From assembly GCF_003855095.1 (NCBI RefSeq), contig NZ_CP033972.1, positions 3,286,001 through 3,350,000 of the forward strand: a stretch of DNA of 64,000 nt, in the 5' to 3' direction. Within the stretch, counting starts at the first letter, position 1, and each line of letters begins with the position of its first letter. Under the pieces are notes generated by a model. That model saw nothing but the letters and a program-made list of their open reading frames with translations, searched no databases and had not been told where the DNA came from. Source of the stretch: Gordonia insulae (GTDB lineage: Bacteria; Actinomycetota; Actinomycetes; Mycobacteriales; Mycobacteriaceae). This document shows, piece by piece, positions 1-8,305 of the stretch. The translations under genes were made by a program, and so were the position numbers.

Positions 1-660
1 GGTGTCGCGATCGCCGTTGGTGTACATGCCGGGGATGAAGCTGGGGACGACGTTCTCGACACCGGTGTTCGGGAATCGGGAATCCGCACCGAGGACGACG
101 ATGATCTTCTCGTCGGGGATGGTGCCGCGCTGCCGGAGCATGTACGCGACGTCCATCGCCACGGGGGCGCTCTGCGAATAGCCGTTGATGACGATCTTCT
201 GATCCGGGTTGGCGGCGTAGGCGGCCTCGGCGGCGGCCACCCCCTTGGCGGTGCCGATCTCCACCGATTCGTTGAACGTGCCGGTGCCCGCGAGGTAGAT
301 GGGGAAGTCGCCGATGGTGAACCCGAACGCGGCCGGATAGTTGACCACCTGCACGGTCGGCTGATGCGCGGGATCGACCCCGAACATCCCGATGTCACGG
401 GTCCGGTTGAGCTGATCGGCCCCGTCGTAGTCGGTGGTGCCGGGGATCAGGATGACGGTGTCGTCCTCGGTGAGCTCGGGCATCCAGGTCGGCTTCGCGA
501 TGACGGTCGGCTTGGATTGGTCGATGGTGACCGGCGGGTCGATGTCCGGGAAAGTGATCGGGCCGATCGTCAGCGCCTGCGCGCCGCCCGAATGGAAACC
601 CGGCTGAAGAAATAGCCCGACCGTCAGGAAAACAGTCAGCGACAACAGAATTCGACGCAC
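1..660 (-). CDS. PE-PPE domain alpha/beta hydrolase, N-terminal part
   Basis: Partial gene: the C-terminus lies beyond the left edge. About 220 residues are visible from a GTG at 660; an in-frame GTG at 675 is an alternative start. A hydrophobic signal peptide (residues 3-30, VRRILLSLTV at its start) points to export. After it comes a serine-hydrolase fold with the nucleophile elbow GYSQSA around Ser162, followed by LGADSRFPNTG and a segment rich in Asn and Gly. This pattern matches the PE-PPE (PF08237) family of cutinase-like esterases of mycolic-acid bacteria, which act on lipids in the cell envelope. The substrate is unknown. Asp and His of the triad should lie in the missing part. The family call is fairly sure; activity is inferred. 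Confidence 0.75.
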   Translation of the reverse strand, partial: MRRILLSLTVFLTVGLFLQPGFHSGGAQALTIGPITFPDIDPPVTIDQSKPTVIAKPTWMPELTEDDTVILIPGTTDYDGADQLNRTRDIGMFGVDPAHQPTVQVVNYPAAFGFTIGDFPIYLAGTGTFNESVEIGTAKGVAAAEAAYAANPDQKIVINGYSQSAPVAMDVAYMLRQRGTIPDEKIIVVLGADSRFPNTGVENVVPSFIPGMYTNGDRDT

Positions 661-809
661 GATCCCTCGACCCACTCCGGCGACATGAAAGTGAGCAGAG
701 TGTACCGACGCGCGCTGGCGAGCGGAGGGTGAACACCGGAATTGTGAGAACTCCCCGTACCAGACGATGCAGAGCCCTTTTGCACGCCCGCTCCCGGGCA
801 CCGATCGGG

Positions 810-2402
810 TCAGGACACCTGGTAGGTCCGGGAGTCGAGTCCGGTCGCCCCGTCCGGGATCGGTGACGCATACGTCTCGACCTGCGCGCGGCCTCGCCGA
901 TCGATGGCACGGCAGTACACGGTGTGATCGCCCGGCGTCGCGACCCAGGTGAACCGCCACTGACGCCACGTGTCCAGCGAGTACTCGGTGGCGAGTTCCG
1001 CACGCTCCCACACGCCGTCGTCGATGCGCACCTCGACGGCCCCGACACCGGTGTGCTGCGCCCATGCGGTACCGGCGACGATCACCTCACCCCGCTCGAC
1101 ATCCGCCCCGGATGCGGGGCGGTCGATCCGCGAGGCGAGTTTGATGGGCCCGAGCGCAGACCATCCGCGGGTCGTCCAGTACGCCTGGACATCCGAGAAT
1201 GTGGTGAGCTCCCAGTCGGTCACCCACTTCGTCGCCGAGACGTACCCGTACAGGCCGGGCACGACCTGCCGGACGGGGTAACCGTGCTCGACCGGCAGCG
1301 GCTCGCCGTTCATGCCGACCACCAGCAGCGCGTCGCGGCCGTCGGTGACCGCGGACACCGGTGTGCCGCAGGTCCAGCCGTCCGCGCTCGTGGACAGCAA
1401 CATGTCGGCGCCCGGCCGCACCCCGGCGCGGTCCAAGAGGGTTTTCATCGGCACGCCGAGCCACCGTGCGTTCCCGATCAGGTCGCCGCCGATCTCGTTG
1501 GAGACACACGTCAGGGTGACCAGCCGCTCGGTCATCGGCATGGCGAGCAACTCGTCCCAGCCGATCCGGATCTCGTCGTCGACCATGCCGTGAATCCGCA
1601 GCGACCACTCCTGCGTCGTCAGACTCGGCACCTGCAGCGCGGTGTCGATCCGATAGAAGTCGTTGTTGGAGGTGACGAACGGCGTGGCGTCGGGAACCTG
1701 CAGTTCGGCCCCGGCGGGTATCGGCGGGGCGGCGGACCGTGGCGTCGGCAGCAGAACGCGGGTCCGGTCGGCGACGGTGTGTGCGGCGTCGGCGAGCACC
1801 CGCCGGCTCATCACCCCGACCACCGCGGCCAGCGCGGCGATTCCGCCCGCGGTCAGGACGAACCGTCGGCCGACCGCACGGGATGCCGGTTGGCCCGCAT
1901 CGTCTTCGGCCCCGCTGCCGTCGGCCCCGTCGGACGCGGTCGGCGCTGTCTCGGCCGGCCGCAGCATGCCGACCAGAATCCGCAGGACGAGGATCGCGAC
2001 CAGTCCGGCGAGGATGGACGGGATCGCGTATGTCCACCGCGAACCCGGACGGTCGAGGGCTGCGATGGCGCCGACGACACCGAACAGTCCGACGATGACC
2101 GCGCCCGCCGGCGGTCGGTGCCGCTCGGCGAGACCGCACCCCGCGGCGATGGCGGCGATGATCCAGCCCATACCGATGAACAGCGCGAGCTTGTCCGAGG
2201 TGCCGAAGGTGTTGATGGCCCATTCCCGGACCGCGGTCGGCGTGTGGTCGACGACCGCGGAACCGACCGCGAAGTACGGCGATGCATTGAGGTCGACCAT
2301 GACCGCGGCGACCTCGCCGACGGCGAGACCCGCACCCACCGCGACGATGCCCGACAGCGCAGCCGGCCAGAGTCGGCCGGACGAACGCGCGGTGGAGGTC
2401 AC
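810..2402 (-). CDS. Membrane-anchored molybdopterin-dependent oxidoreductase (sulfite oxidase superfamily)
   Basis: 530 residues from the GTG at 2402. The N-terminal third has about five membrane helices (first at residues 9-33, last just before the catalytic domain near 170). The C-terminal part is a sulfite-oxidase-type Mo-pterin domain: TLTCVSNEIGG carries the expected cysteine Mo ligand (Cys299), followed by GYPVRQVVPGLYGY and a dimerisation-like beta domain. It resembles YedY/SUOX-like enzymes fused to a membrane module, which reduce or oxidise small oxo substrates outside the membrane. Substrate is unknown. The start is uncertain: AAGGAG lies only 1 nt before the GTG. The reading frame stays open upstream through a GC-rich repeat (2423-2500), which I judge non-coding. 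It lies 100 bp downstream of the flavin dehydrogenase gene on the same strand. Confidence 0.85.
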   Translation of the reverse strand: MTSTARSSGRLWPAALSGIVAVGAGLAVGEVAAVMVDLNASPYFAVGSAVVDHTPTAVREWAINTFGTSDKLALFIGMGWIIAAIAAGCGLAERHRPPAGAVIVGLFGVVGAIAALDRPGSRWTYAIPSILAGLVAILVLRILVGMLRPAETAPTASDGADGSGAEDDAGQPASRAVGRRFVLTAGGIAALAAVVGVMSRRVLADAAHTVADRTRVLLPTPRSAAPPIPAGAELQVPDATPFVTSNNDFYRIDTALQVPSLTTQEWSLRIHGMVDDEIRIGWDELLAMPMTERLVTLTCVSNEIGGDLIGNARWLGVPMKTLLDRAGVRPGADMLLSTSADGWTCGTPVSAVTDGRDALLVVGMNGEPLPVEHGYPVRQVVPGLYGYVSATKWVTDWELTTFSDVQAYWTTRGWSALGPIKLASRIDRPASGADVERGEVIVAGTAWAQHTGVGAVEVRIDDGVWERAELATEYSLDTWRQWRFTWVATPGDHTVYCRAIDRRGRAQVETYASPIPDGATGLDSRTYQVS

Positions 2403-2422
2403 ACTCCTTGATACCTCAGTTG

Positions 2423-2500
2423 TGGGTGCAGAGGGTGGGTGCGCAGAGGGTGGGAGCGCAGCAGGTGGGTGCGCAGAGGGGGGGGTGCGCAGAAGGGGGG
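2423..2500. repeat. Imperfect 15-bp tandem repeat, GGGTGCGCAGAGGGT type
   Basis: Five degenerate units of about 15 bp, based on GGGTGCGCAGAGGGT, fill the space between the FAD dehydrogenase stop (2503) and the start of the molybdenum enzyme (2402). The period is a multiple of three, so the repeat stays open in frame and makes the downstream gene look longer (a Pro/His/Ser-rich string). It is more likely a slipped-strand repeat in the leader of that gene than coding sequence. Confidence 0.7.
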
Positions 2501-2502
2501 CC

Positions 2503-3978
2503 TCAGTCGGCCGCGACCGTCGTCGCCTGCTTCGCCGCGTGCCGCCCGGCCCGCCGGCCGAAGTACGACCCCTCGCCGAGCTGGGTACCACTCGCGTAGC
2601 CCTTGCCGTCCTGCGCGATGTTCGCCGCGCACGCGCCGGCCGCGTAGAGCCCCGCGATCGGGCTGCCGGCACCGTCGAGGACCTCGGCATCGATCGAGGT
2701 GGCCATGCCGCCCATGGTGAAGCATGAGTACATCGCCTTGCCGAGGCTGAGGTCGAACGCGCCCCACGGGCCGCGGTCCTGGGGTGCGAGGAACTCGGCG
2801 GCCTTGTGGAACTCGGGGTCCTCTCCGCGGGCGGCGTGCTCGTTGTAGTCGGCGAGCGTCTTCTGCAGCCGCCCTTCGGGAATCCCGAGATCGGATTCCA
2901 TCTCGGCGACCGTCTCCCAGCCGTCGATGAGATTGATCAGTGGCACCTCGGGTCGCCGCATGTGCGCCTCGTCGACGATGAGGAACGCGGCCGAATCCGG
3001 TTGATCCATCACGAATCCCGAGGTGCGGGAGTGGTAGGAATCCTCCGCGACGAACCGGTCGCCGTTCTTGTTCACCACGATCCCGGTCAGCAGGATGCTC
3101 GGCGGGTAGATCGGTGCGGTCACGAATGCCTGATCCATGTGTTTGAGTGCGGCACCGACGGATTCGCCGAGTCGGATGCCGAGCCCGTCGTCGTAGGTGC
3201 TGCCGAGGGTGAACGGCTTCTCCGCGACGTGCGGGACGTAGCGTGCCACCATCTCCTCGTTCATCACGAAACCACCGGCGGCGATGATCACCGAGCGCGC
3301 GCGGATGACACCCTCCTCGCCGGGACGTTTCCACGAGGCGCCGACCACGGCTCCGGCCTCGTCGACGACGAGTTGTCGGGCGCCGGTCTCGTAGCGGATC
3401 TCGGCGCCGAGCTCGGTGAGTCGTTTGACGAGCAGATCGACGACCATCGACGCACCACCGGTATCGCCGGGCACCGGCACCTTGTGACCACGCGGAGCGG
3501 GCGTGGCGATGTTCTTGAACGGCCATACCTTCTCGTTGCCGGTGAACATCAGGCCCTGGGTCTGCGGCTGGATGACCGCCTTCTCCGGGTAGAAGCTGCG
3601 TTCGAAACTGAAGCCGAGGGCCTCGAGCCAGGTGAAGTGGTCGACGCTGTCGACGCAATAGGCGTGGATCTTGTCGGGTTCGGGGTCACGCGACACCGCG
3701 GTGATGTACTTCTCCATCTCCTCGGCACTGTCGTCGTGTCCGGTGGCCTGCTGCACCGCGGTCCCGCCACCGAGGTAGAAATGCCCTCCGGCCATACAAC
3801 TGGTGCCGCCCGCGGCCGCCGCGCGTTCGAGGACGAGCACCCTCGCACCCGACGCCGCGGCCTCCACCGCCGCACTGCCACCGGCCACACCACACCCGAT
3901 GACCAGCACATCCACCTCGTCGGAGAAGGTCTCCACCGAGTCGAGAGCGATGGTGTCCGGGATCTCAGAACCTGCCAT
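2503..3978 (-). CDS. FAD-dependent dehydrogenase, fumarate-reductase/3-ketosteroid-dehydrogenase type
   Basis: 491 residues. The N-terminal Rossmann motif VIGCGVAGGSAAVEAA binds FAD, ARSVIIAAGGFVMNEEM follows mid-protein, and the C-terminal YASGTQLGEGSYFGRRAG is the family's closing FAD motif. These are typical of the FAD_binding_2 family that includes fumarate reductase flavoprotein and KstD-like steroid dehydrogenases. The start is set at ATG 3978 because a -10 box (3985-3990) sits 6 nt upstream, so the message would be leaderless; an ATG two codons earlier (3984) also exists. A perfect KstR-type operator (4001-4014) covers the -35 region, so control by the cholesterol regulator and a role in sterol or steroid oxidation are likely. 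The exact substrate is not known; KstD activity itself is not shown. Confidence 0.85.
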   Translation of the reverse strand: MAGSEIPDTIALDSVETFSDEVDVLVIGCGVAGGSAAVEAAASGARVLVLERAAAAGGTSCMAGGHFYLGGGTAVQQATGHDDSAEEMEKYITAVSRDPEPDKIHAYCVDSVDHFTWLEALGFSFERSFYPEKAVIQPQTQGLMFTGNEKVWPFKNIATPAPRGHKVPVPGDTGGASMVVDLLVKRLTELGAEIRYETGARQLVVDEAGAVVGASWKRPGEEGVIRARSVIIAAGGFVMNEEMVARYVPHVAEKPFTLGSTYDDGLGIRLGESVGAALKHMDQAFVTAPIYPPSILLTGIVVNKNGDRFVAEDSYHSRTSGFVMDQPDSAAFLIVDEAHMRRPEVPLINLIDGWETVAEMESDLGIPEGRLQKTLADYNEHAARGEDPEFHKAAEFLAPQDRGPWGAFDLSLGKAMYSCFTMGGMATSIDAEVLDGAGSPIAGLYAAGACAANIAQDGKGYASGTQLGEGSYFGRRAGRHAAKQATTVAAD

Positions 3979-3984
3979 GTCCAC

Positions 3985-3990
3985 AGGGTA
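3985..3990 (-). promoter_or_regulatory. -10 box for the FAD dehydrogenase (leaderless)
   Basis: TACCCT on the minus strand, 6 nt before ATG 3978. This fits the actinobacterial TANNNT rule for leaderless mRNAs and places the KstR box over the -35 region. Confidence 0.55.
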
Positions 3991-4000
3991 GACGATGGAC

Positions 4001-4014
4001 TAGAACATGTTCTA
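4001..4014. promoter_or_regulatory. KstR-type operator
   Basis: TAGAACATGTTCTA is a perfect match to the TNNAACNNGTTNNA consensus reported for KstR, the TetR-family repressor of cholesterol catabolism. It lies inside a longer perfect palindrome, ACTAGAACATGTTCTAGT (3999-4016). It sits between copA and the flavin dehydrogenase and controls the latter by position. Confidence 0.8.
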
Positions 4015-4024
4015 GTTCCGGGGG

Positions 4025-6280
4025 CTATCCTCGCGGATGCGGCCGGAATCGCCGCAGCCGGAGGCTGTTGGCGACGACGAACACCGAGGACAAAGCCATC
4101 GCTGCACCCGCGAGCATCGGATTGAGCAGTCCGGCGGCGGCCACCGGGATCGCGGCGACGTTGTAGGCGAACGCCCAGAACAGATTGACCTTGATGGTGC
4201 CGAGGGTGCGTCGGGCGAGCCGGATGGCGTCCACCACCGCCCACAGGTCACCACTCACCACGGTCAGGTCACTGGCCTGGATCGCGACGTCGGTGCCGGT
4301 GCCCATCGCGAGGCCGAGGTCGGCCTGGGCCAACGCTCCGGCGTCGTTGATGCCGTCGCCGACCATCGCGACCGAGTGCCCGTCCGCCTGAAGCTCGGTG
4401 ATCGAGGCCACCTTGTCCGCGGGGGTGACCTCGGCGATCACGGTGTCGATGCCGACAGCGGCGGCGACGTGGTGCGCCGCGCCGGCGTTGTCACCGGTCA
4501 GGAGTACCGGTGTCAGACCCATCCGGCGGAGTTCGGCGATCGCCGCGGCGGAGGACGGTTTGATCCGGTCGGCGACGACGATCACGCCCGCAGGCCGATC
4601 GTCGAACAGCACGACCACCGCAGTGGCACCGCGGGCATGCGCGTCGTCGATCGCCACGGAAAGACGTTCCGGCAGAGGATGTTCGATGCGTGACGGACTC
4701 ATCACCGCCACGCGGGCATCATCGACGACGCCGGTCACGCCGCTCCCCTCGACCGCGCGGAAGCCGGTGACGTCCTGGCGTGATCGGGGATACCGATGCT
4801 CCGCACCGGCCACGATCGCGGCGCCGATCGGGTGCTCCGAGCCGGCCTCGACGGCGGCGGCGGCACGCAGCAGGCGTTCGTCGTCGACGTTCCCCGCGAC
4901 GACCACCGATTCCAGCGTCATCTCGCCGGTGGTGACCGTGCCCGTCTTGTCGAGCACTATCGTGTCGACGCGGCGGGTCGACTCGAGGACCTCCGGCCCC
5001 TTCAGCAGAACACCGAGTTGCGCGCCGCGGCCCGTTCCGACCATCAGCGCGGTGGGGGTGGCGAGCCCGAGGGCACACGGGCAGGCGATGATGAGCACCG
5101 CGACGGCGGCGGTGAACGCGAACGTCACCCCGCCCGTTCCCCCGGCGCCGAGCCAGAACCCCAGCGTCGCAACGGCGATCGTGATCACCGCGGGGACGAA
5201 GTACGCCGAGATCCGGTCTGCCAGTCGCTGTGCATCGGCCTTGCCCGCCTGCGCGTCGGCGACCATCTTCGCCATCTGCGCCAGCGCGGTGTCGGCGCCG
5301 ATCCGGCTCGCGCGCACCACCAACCGGCCACTGGTGTTGACGGTGGCGCCGATGACATCGTCGCCCACGGTGACCTCGGCGGGTACCGATTCCCCGGTGA
5401 TCATCGATGCGTCGACCGCCGACGCCCCCTGCACCACGACCCCGTCGGTGGCGATCTTCTCGCCGGGCCGGACGACGAACTCGTCGCCGACGGTCAGCTC
5501 CGTCACCGGGATGCGACGTTCGGCCCCGTCGATCATGACCACGACGTCTTTCGCGCCCAGGTCGAGCAGCGCCCGGAGGGCGTCGCCGGCGCGACGCTTG
5601 GCACGTTTCTCGAAGTACCGACCGGCCAGCAGGAAGGTGGTGACGCCGGCAGCCGCCTCGAGATAGATGTTCGCGGCGCCATCGCCACGAGAGGCGATGA
5701 GGTCGAACCCGTGCCGCATCCCCGGCTCCCCCGCCGTCCCGAAGAACAAGGCGTACACCGACCAGGAGAACGCGGCGAGGGTCCCCATCGACACCAGGGT
5801 GTCCATCGTGGTGGCGCCGTGGCGCAGGTTGATCCAGGCAGCACGGTGGAAGGGATAGGCCCCCCACACGACGACGGGCGCGGCCAGGGTGAGGGACAAC
5901 CACTGCCAGTAGGTGAACTGCCAGGCGGGCACCATCGCGAGCGCGATCACCGGCGCGGTGAGTGCGGCGGAGACGATGAGCCGCCGGCGCAGTCCGTCGA
6001 GCTCCCGGTCGCCCCCACTGTCGGCGCGATCGTCGTCGGCGTCGGTCGACGCGTCCCGCGGGTGTACCGGTGTCGCGTGGTAGCCGGCATCACGGACGGC
6101 GGTGATCAGGTCACCGGAGTCCAGTTTCGTCGGGTACTCGACGTGCGCCTGCTCGGTCGCATAGTTGACAGATGCGCTGACGCCGTCGAGCCTGTTGAGC
6201 TTGCGTTCGATGCGATTGGCACACGATGCGCAGGTCATGCCGTCGATGTCGAGGTCGATCTGCGCGAGGTCGGTGGTCAT
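4025..6280 (-). CDS. copA: Cu(I)-exporting P1B-type ATPase
   Basis: 751 residues from ATG 6280, preceded by AGGA at good spacing; an earlier in-frame ATG at 6334 has no such support. One heavy-metal-associated domain carries GMTCASC (Cys17, Cys20). After it come membrane helices, the TGES loop, the membrane ligand motif CPC (Cys400-Cys402), DKTGT (Asp444, phosphorylated), SEHP, and [11 protein letters not shown] near the C-terminus. The last motif has Gly in place of the usual Pro. The CPC class exports Cu(I) from the cytoplasm. It is the last gene of csoR-copZ-small membrane protein-copA and starts 7 nt after the small gene, so it should be induced by copper through CsoR. Confidence 0.93.
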   Translation of the reverse strand: MTTDLAQIDLDIDGMTCASCANRIERKLNRLDGVSASVNYATEQAHVEYPTKLDSGDLITAVRDAGYHATPVHPRDASTDADDDRADSGGDRELDGLRRRLIVSAALTAPVIALAMVPAWQFTYWQWLSLTLAAPVVVWGAYPFHRAAWINLRHGATTMDTLVSMGTLAAFSWSVYALFFGTAGEPGMRHGFDLIASRGDGAANIYLEAAAGVTTFLLAGRYFEKRAKRRAGDALRALLDLGAKDVVVMIDGAERRIPVTELTVGDEFVVRPGEKIATDGVVVQGASAVDASMITGESVPAEVTVGDDVIGATVNTSGRLVVRASRIGADTALAQMAKMVADAQAGKADAQRLADRISAYFVPAVITIAVATLGFWLGAGGTGGVTFAFTAAVAVLIIACPCALGLATPTALMVGTGRGAQLGVLLKGPEVLESTRRVDTIVLDKTGTVTTGEMTLESVVVAGNVDDERLLRAAAAVEAGSEHPIGAAIVAGAEHRYPRSRQDVTGFRAVEGSGVTGVVDDARVAVMSPSRIEHPLPERLSVAIDDAHARGATAVVVLFDDRPAGVIVVADRIKPSSAAAIAELRRMGLTPVLLTGDNAGAAHHVAAAVGIDTVIAEVTPADKVASITELQADGHSVAMVGDGINDAGALAQADLGLAMGTGTDVAIQASDLTVVSGDLWAVVDAIRLARRTLGTIKVNLFWAFAYNVAAIPVAAAGLLNPMLAGAAMALSSVFVVANSLRLRRFRPHPRG

Positions 6281-6287
6281 CTCGGTC

Positions 6288-6446
6288 CTACTCCATGTAC
6301 TGGTGAACACCCGGATCGTGCGTCGGGGTGTCACCGTCGATCGGCCCCACTGCCCGTCCGACCCCGAAGGCGATGCCGAACACGGCGACCATCGCGATCA
6401 CGAAGCCGGCGACCCGGGTCGTGGCACTCGGTTGGGGAACGTTCAT
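6288..6446 (-). CDS. 52-aa single-pass membrane protein of the copper operon
   Basis: A small gene between copZ and copA. Its ATG (6446-6444) overlaps the copZ stop in an ATGA junction, and its TAG lies 7 nt before copA, so the three are probably translationally coupled. The product starts [15 protein letters not shown], has one membrane helix at about residues 12-34 (Gly/Ala/Val-rich), then an acidic, His-containing tail ([15 protein letters not shown]). The two tail histidines, one tail methionine and the location suggest a copper-related accessory peptide, such as a CopA partner or periplasmic Cu acceptor. That role is inference; I do not recognise a named family. Confidence 0.7.
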   Translation of the reverse strand: MNVPQPSATTRVAGFVIAMVAVFGIAFGVGRAVGPIDGDTPTHDPGVHQYME

Positions 6447-6649
6447 GTCAGTTGGTAGCCCGCTTCGGCCACCGCGGCCTCGACCTCCGCGCGGTCGAGC
6501 GTGCGCGTGCTGGTGATCTCGACGGCTCCGGTGTCGAGGGTGACGTCGACCCGGTCGACGCCGTTGATCTCACCGATCTCCTCGCGAACCGACGCGACGC
6601 AGTGGGCGCAGGTCATCCCGGTGACCATGTACGTGGTGGTCATCATCAA
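6443..6649 (-). CDS. copZ: Copper chaperone, heavy-metal-associated domain
   Basis: 68 residues forming a single HMA domain with the Cu-binding motif GMTCAHC near the N-terminus. Such chaperones carry Cu(I) to CopA. GGGAGG precedes a run of three ATG codons (6649, 6646, 6643); the third has the best spacing, so two to three N-terminal Met residues are uncertain. The stop overlaps the start of the next small gene (ATGA). It is the second gene of the CsoR-controlled operon, 57 nt after csoR. Confidence 0.93.
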   Translation of the reverse strand: MMMTTTYMVTGMTCAHCVASVREEIGEINGVDRVDVTLDTGAVEITSTRTLDRAEVEAAVAEAGYQLT

Positions 6650-6706
6650 CCTCCCGGTGGTGGGTTTGTTGGCGTAATGGTTTGCGGTACTGGGCTTTTC
6701 GTCCGC

Positions 6707-7000
6707 TCAGGACTTGACCAGGCGCGCGATCGCCTGCATCGCCTCGTCGACCTTGGCCTGCCCCGCGGCATCGGATTCCTGCGCGGCGTTCACCACGCAG
6801 TGATTCATGTGCTCTTCGAGGAGTCCGAGGCTGACCGCCTGCAGCGCCTTGGTCATGGCCGAGACCTGGGTGAGGATGTCGATGCAGTAGGCCTCCTCCT
6901 CGACCATGCGCTGCAGACCGCGGGCCTGGCCCTCGATCCGGCGGAGCCGGCGCAGGTAGTCGTCCTTGTTGCCGATATAGCCGTGCTGCGCGTGCTCCAT
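6707..7000 (-). CDS. csoR: Copper-sensing transcriptional repressor CsoR
   Basis: 97 residues, all-helical CsoR/RcnR family. The Cu(I) ligands of CsoR are present with the right spacing: Cys39, His64 and Cys68 (Cys-x24-His-x3-Cys), in YCIDIL and HMNHC. The apo-protein binds GC-rich operators and is released by Cu(I). Start ATG 7000 is preceded by GGAGGACGG. Two candidate operators lie just upstream (7026-7042, 7064-7080), so it probably represses itself and the copZ-copA genes behind it; a third similar site stands before copB. Confidence 0.95.
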   Translation of the reverse strand: MEHAQHGYIGNKDDYLRRLRRIEGQARGLQRMVEEEAYCIDILTQVSAMTKALQAVSLGLLEEHMNHCVVNAAQESDAAGQAKVDEAMQAIARLVKS

Positions 7001-7025
7001 TGATCCGTCCTCCGTCGAGCGTCTG

Positions 7026-7042
7026 ATACCCCCTACAGGTAT
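7026..7042. promoter_or_regulatory. CsoR-type operator, proximal copy
   Basis: ATACCCCCTACAGGTAT, an imperfect inverted repeat of the CsoR type (ATACC-CC...GG-TAT) between the distal copy and csoR. It overlaps the likely -10 region of the operon. Confidence 0.6.
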
Positions 7043-7063
7043 ACCAGGGTGCAGCGCATACCG

Positions 7064-7080
7064 GTACCCCCATGGGGTAT
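7064..7080. promoter_or_regulatory. CsoR-type operator, distal copy
   Basis: GTACCCCCATGGGGTAT, a near-perfect inverted repeat with CCCC/GGGG core, 64 bp upstream of csoR. It closely matches the site before copB (14081-14097), which supports shared control by CsoR. Confidence 0.7.
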
Positions 7081-7129
7081 CTGGTCAATATGACTGAACC
7101 CGACCCGCCGGAGGTCGGTTCGGATTCGG

Positions 7130-8098
7130 TCAGGGATTGCGCGGACGATTCATCGCCGCAGCCAGCTTCTCCAGCGCCGCCGCGACCTCACGCAGCGCCG
7201 AGGCGACGTCGGCGCCGAGGCGCTCCCCCTCGTGTGGGGTCGCCGGACCCGGGGTCTGCGGCACGGTGGACGGTGGCACGGTGGATGGCTGCACGGTGGA
7301 CGGCGGCACCGTCGCCCGCGATGGTGGCGTGGGTGCCGAGGGTGGTGTCGGTGCCGGAGGCGCAGCGGCGTCGTCGGCATCCGGAAGCCGATGACGGCTG
7401 CCCGGTCGAGCGGCGTCGTCCGCCGGCGGCGGCGCCCCGGTGGAACGGCGTCCGGGCCAGTAGCCGTCGTGTCGACCTGCCCCGGCCTGCGCTCCGGCCG
7501 GCTGTGCTGCCCGTCGCGACGCCGATTGCGGATCACTCTGGGGAGCCTCCGGCGACGACTCACGCGTCGCCGTCGTCGAGGTCGGCCGGATGACCGGGAT
7601 GTTCGTGTCGGTGGTCATCCGCATCTGCTCGGGGCGGGCGTCGGCGCGGTGGCCGGGCGGCACGGGCTGTCGGGGTCCCACGGGGGGCGTGGGCCGCGAC
7701 GTCGGTCGCGGCGTGGGCCCGGACTGACCGGCCGGCGGCGGATTCTGACCCGGGCCGGGCTGCGGGCCGCGGGACGCGACCGGCGCATGCCCGTTGGAGG
7801 CCGCGAAGAAATGCGGTCCGCCGTGACCTTCGAAATACAGGCAACCGGCGCCGTGCGGCGACCGGAACGAACACGGATTCCGCTCGATCAGCGATTGCGC
7901 GTGATCGTCGAAGTCGTTCCACTCCAACCAGAGTCGGCGATCGGTACGCGGACGCGAACTCGCATCGGTCGCATGGTTGCCGCGGTGCCCGGCGGCCAGC
8001 CGGCAATGCAGCAACCATTCCGACTGCCCGGTCAACCCCAGCGCGGACCGCTCCGCAGGTGTGCAGACGACCGTCGACCAGCAGCCCTCGCCGTTCAT
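7130..8098 (-). CDS. Proline-rich protein with duplicated Cys/His motif
   Basis: 322 residues, family not recognised. The first 110 residues hold two similar elements, CRLAAGHRGNH and CLYFEGHGGPHFF (C-x4-GH-x-G-x-H), each after an earlier cysteine, which could form two small metal-binding or disulfide folds. Residues from about 110 to 270 are low-complexity Pro/Thr/Arg/Ala, including PPSTV-type repeats. A C-terminal helix (EGERLGADVASALREVAAALE) could be a coiled coil. There is no signal peptide, so a cytoplasmic or DNA/RNA-associated protein is possible. The start ATG 8098 follows GGAGAGG. Confidence 0.75.
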   Translation of the reverse strand: MNGEGCWSTVVCTPAERSALGLTGQSEWLLHCRLAAGHRGNHATDASSRPRTDRRLWLEWNDFDDHAQSLIERNPCSFRSPHGAGCLYFEGHGGPHFFAASNGHAPVASRGPQPGPGQNPPPAGQSGPTPRPTSRPTPPVGPRQPVPPGHRADARPEQMRMTTDTNIPVIRPTSTTATRESSPEAPQSDPQSASRRAAQPAGAQAGAGRHDGYWPGRRSTGAPPPADDAARPGSRHRLPDADDAAAPPAPTPPSAPTPPSRATVPPSTVQPSTVPPSTVPQTPGPATPHEGERLGADVASALREVAAALEKLAAAMNRPRNP

Positions 8099-8305
8099 CC
8101 GGCCTCTCCTTCACGCTTCACGCGCACGTGCGATCGTTCACACTGTTCGCTCCCTGCACTCGTGACCGTGACGCGCGACGTGATGAACCCATGCCCCGCG
8201 GAATCGTCGATCTCGATGCCTGCCCCGGCGGACAGTCTACGAAGGAATCGGCCGTCCCCGCCAGAGACGCGGCCCAAATATGTACTTCCGGTGATTCGCA
8301 CCCGG

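Noticed and set aside
2403..2690. Extension of the molybdenum enzyme by about 96 residues upstream
   Set aside because: The extension would translate the 15-bp repeat and overlap the flavin dehydrogenase gene; no start with ribosome site there.
8095..8301. 68-codon minus-strand frame whose stop overlaps the start of the proline-rich gene (ATGA)
   Set aside because: Third-codon-position GC is clearly lower than in the surrounding genes, the GTG has no promoter or ribosome site, and the product looks like no known protein. The overlap alone is not enough.
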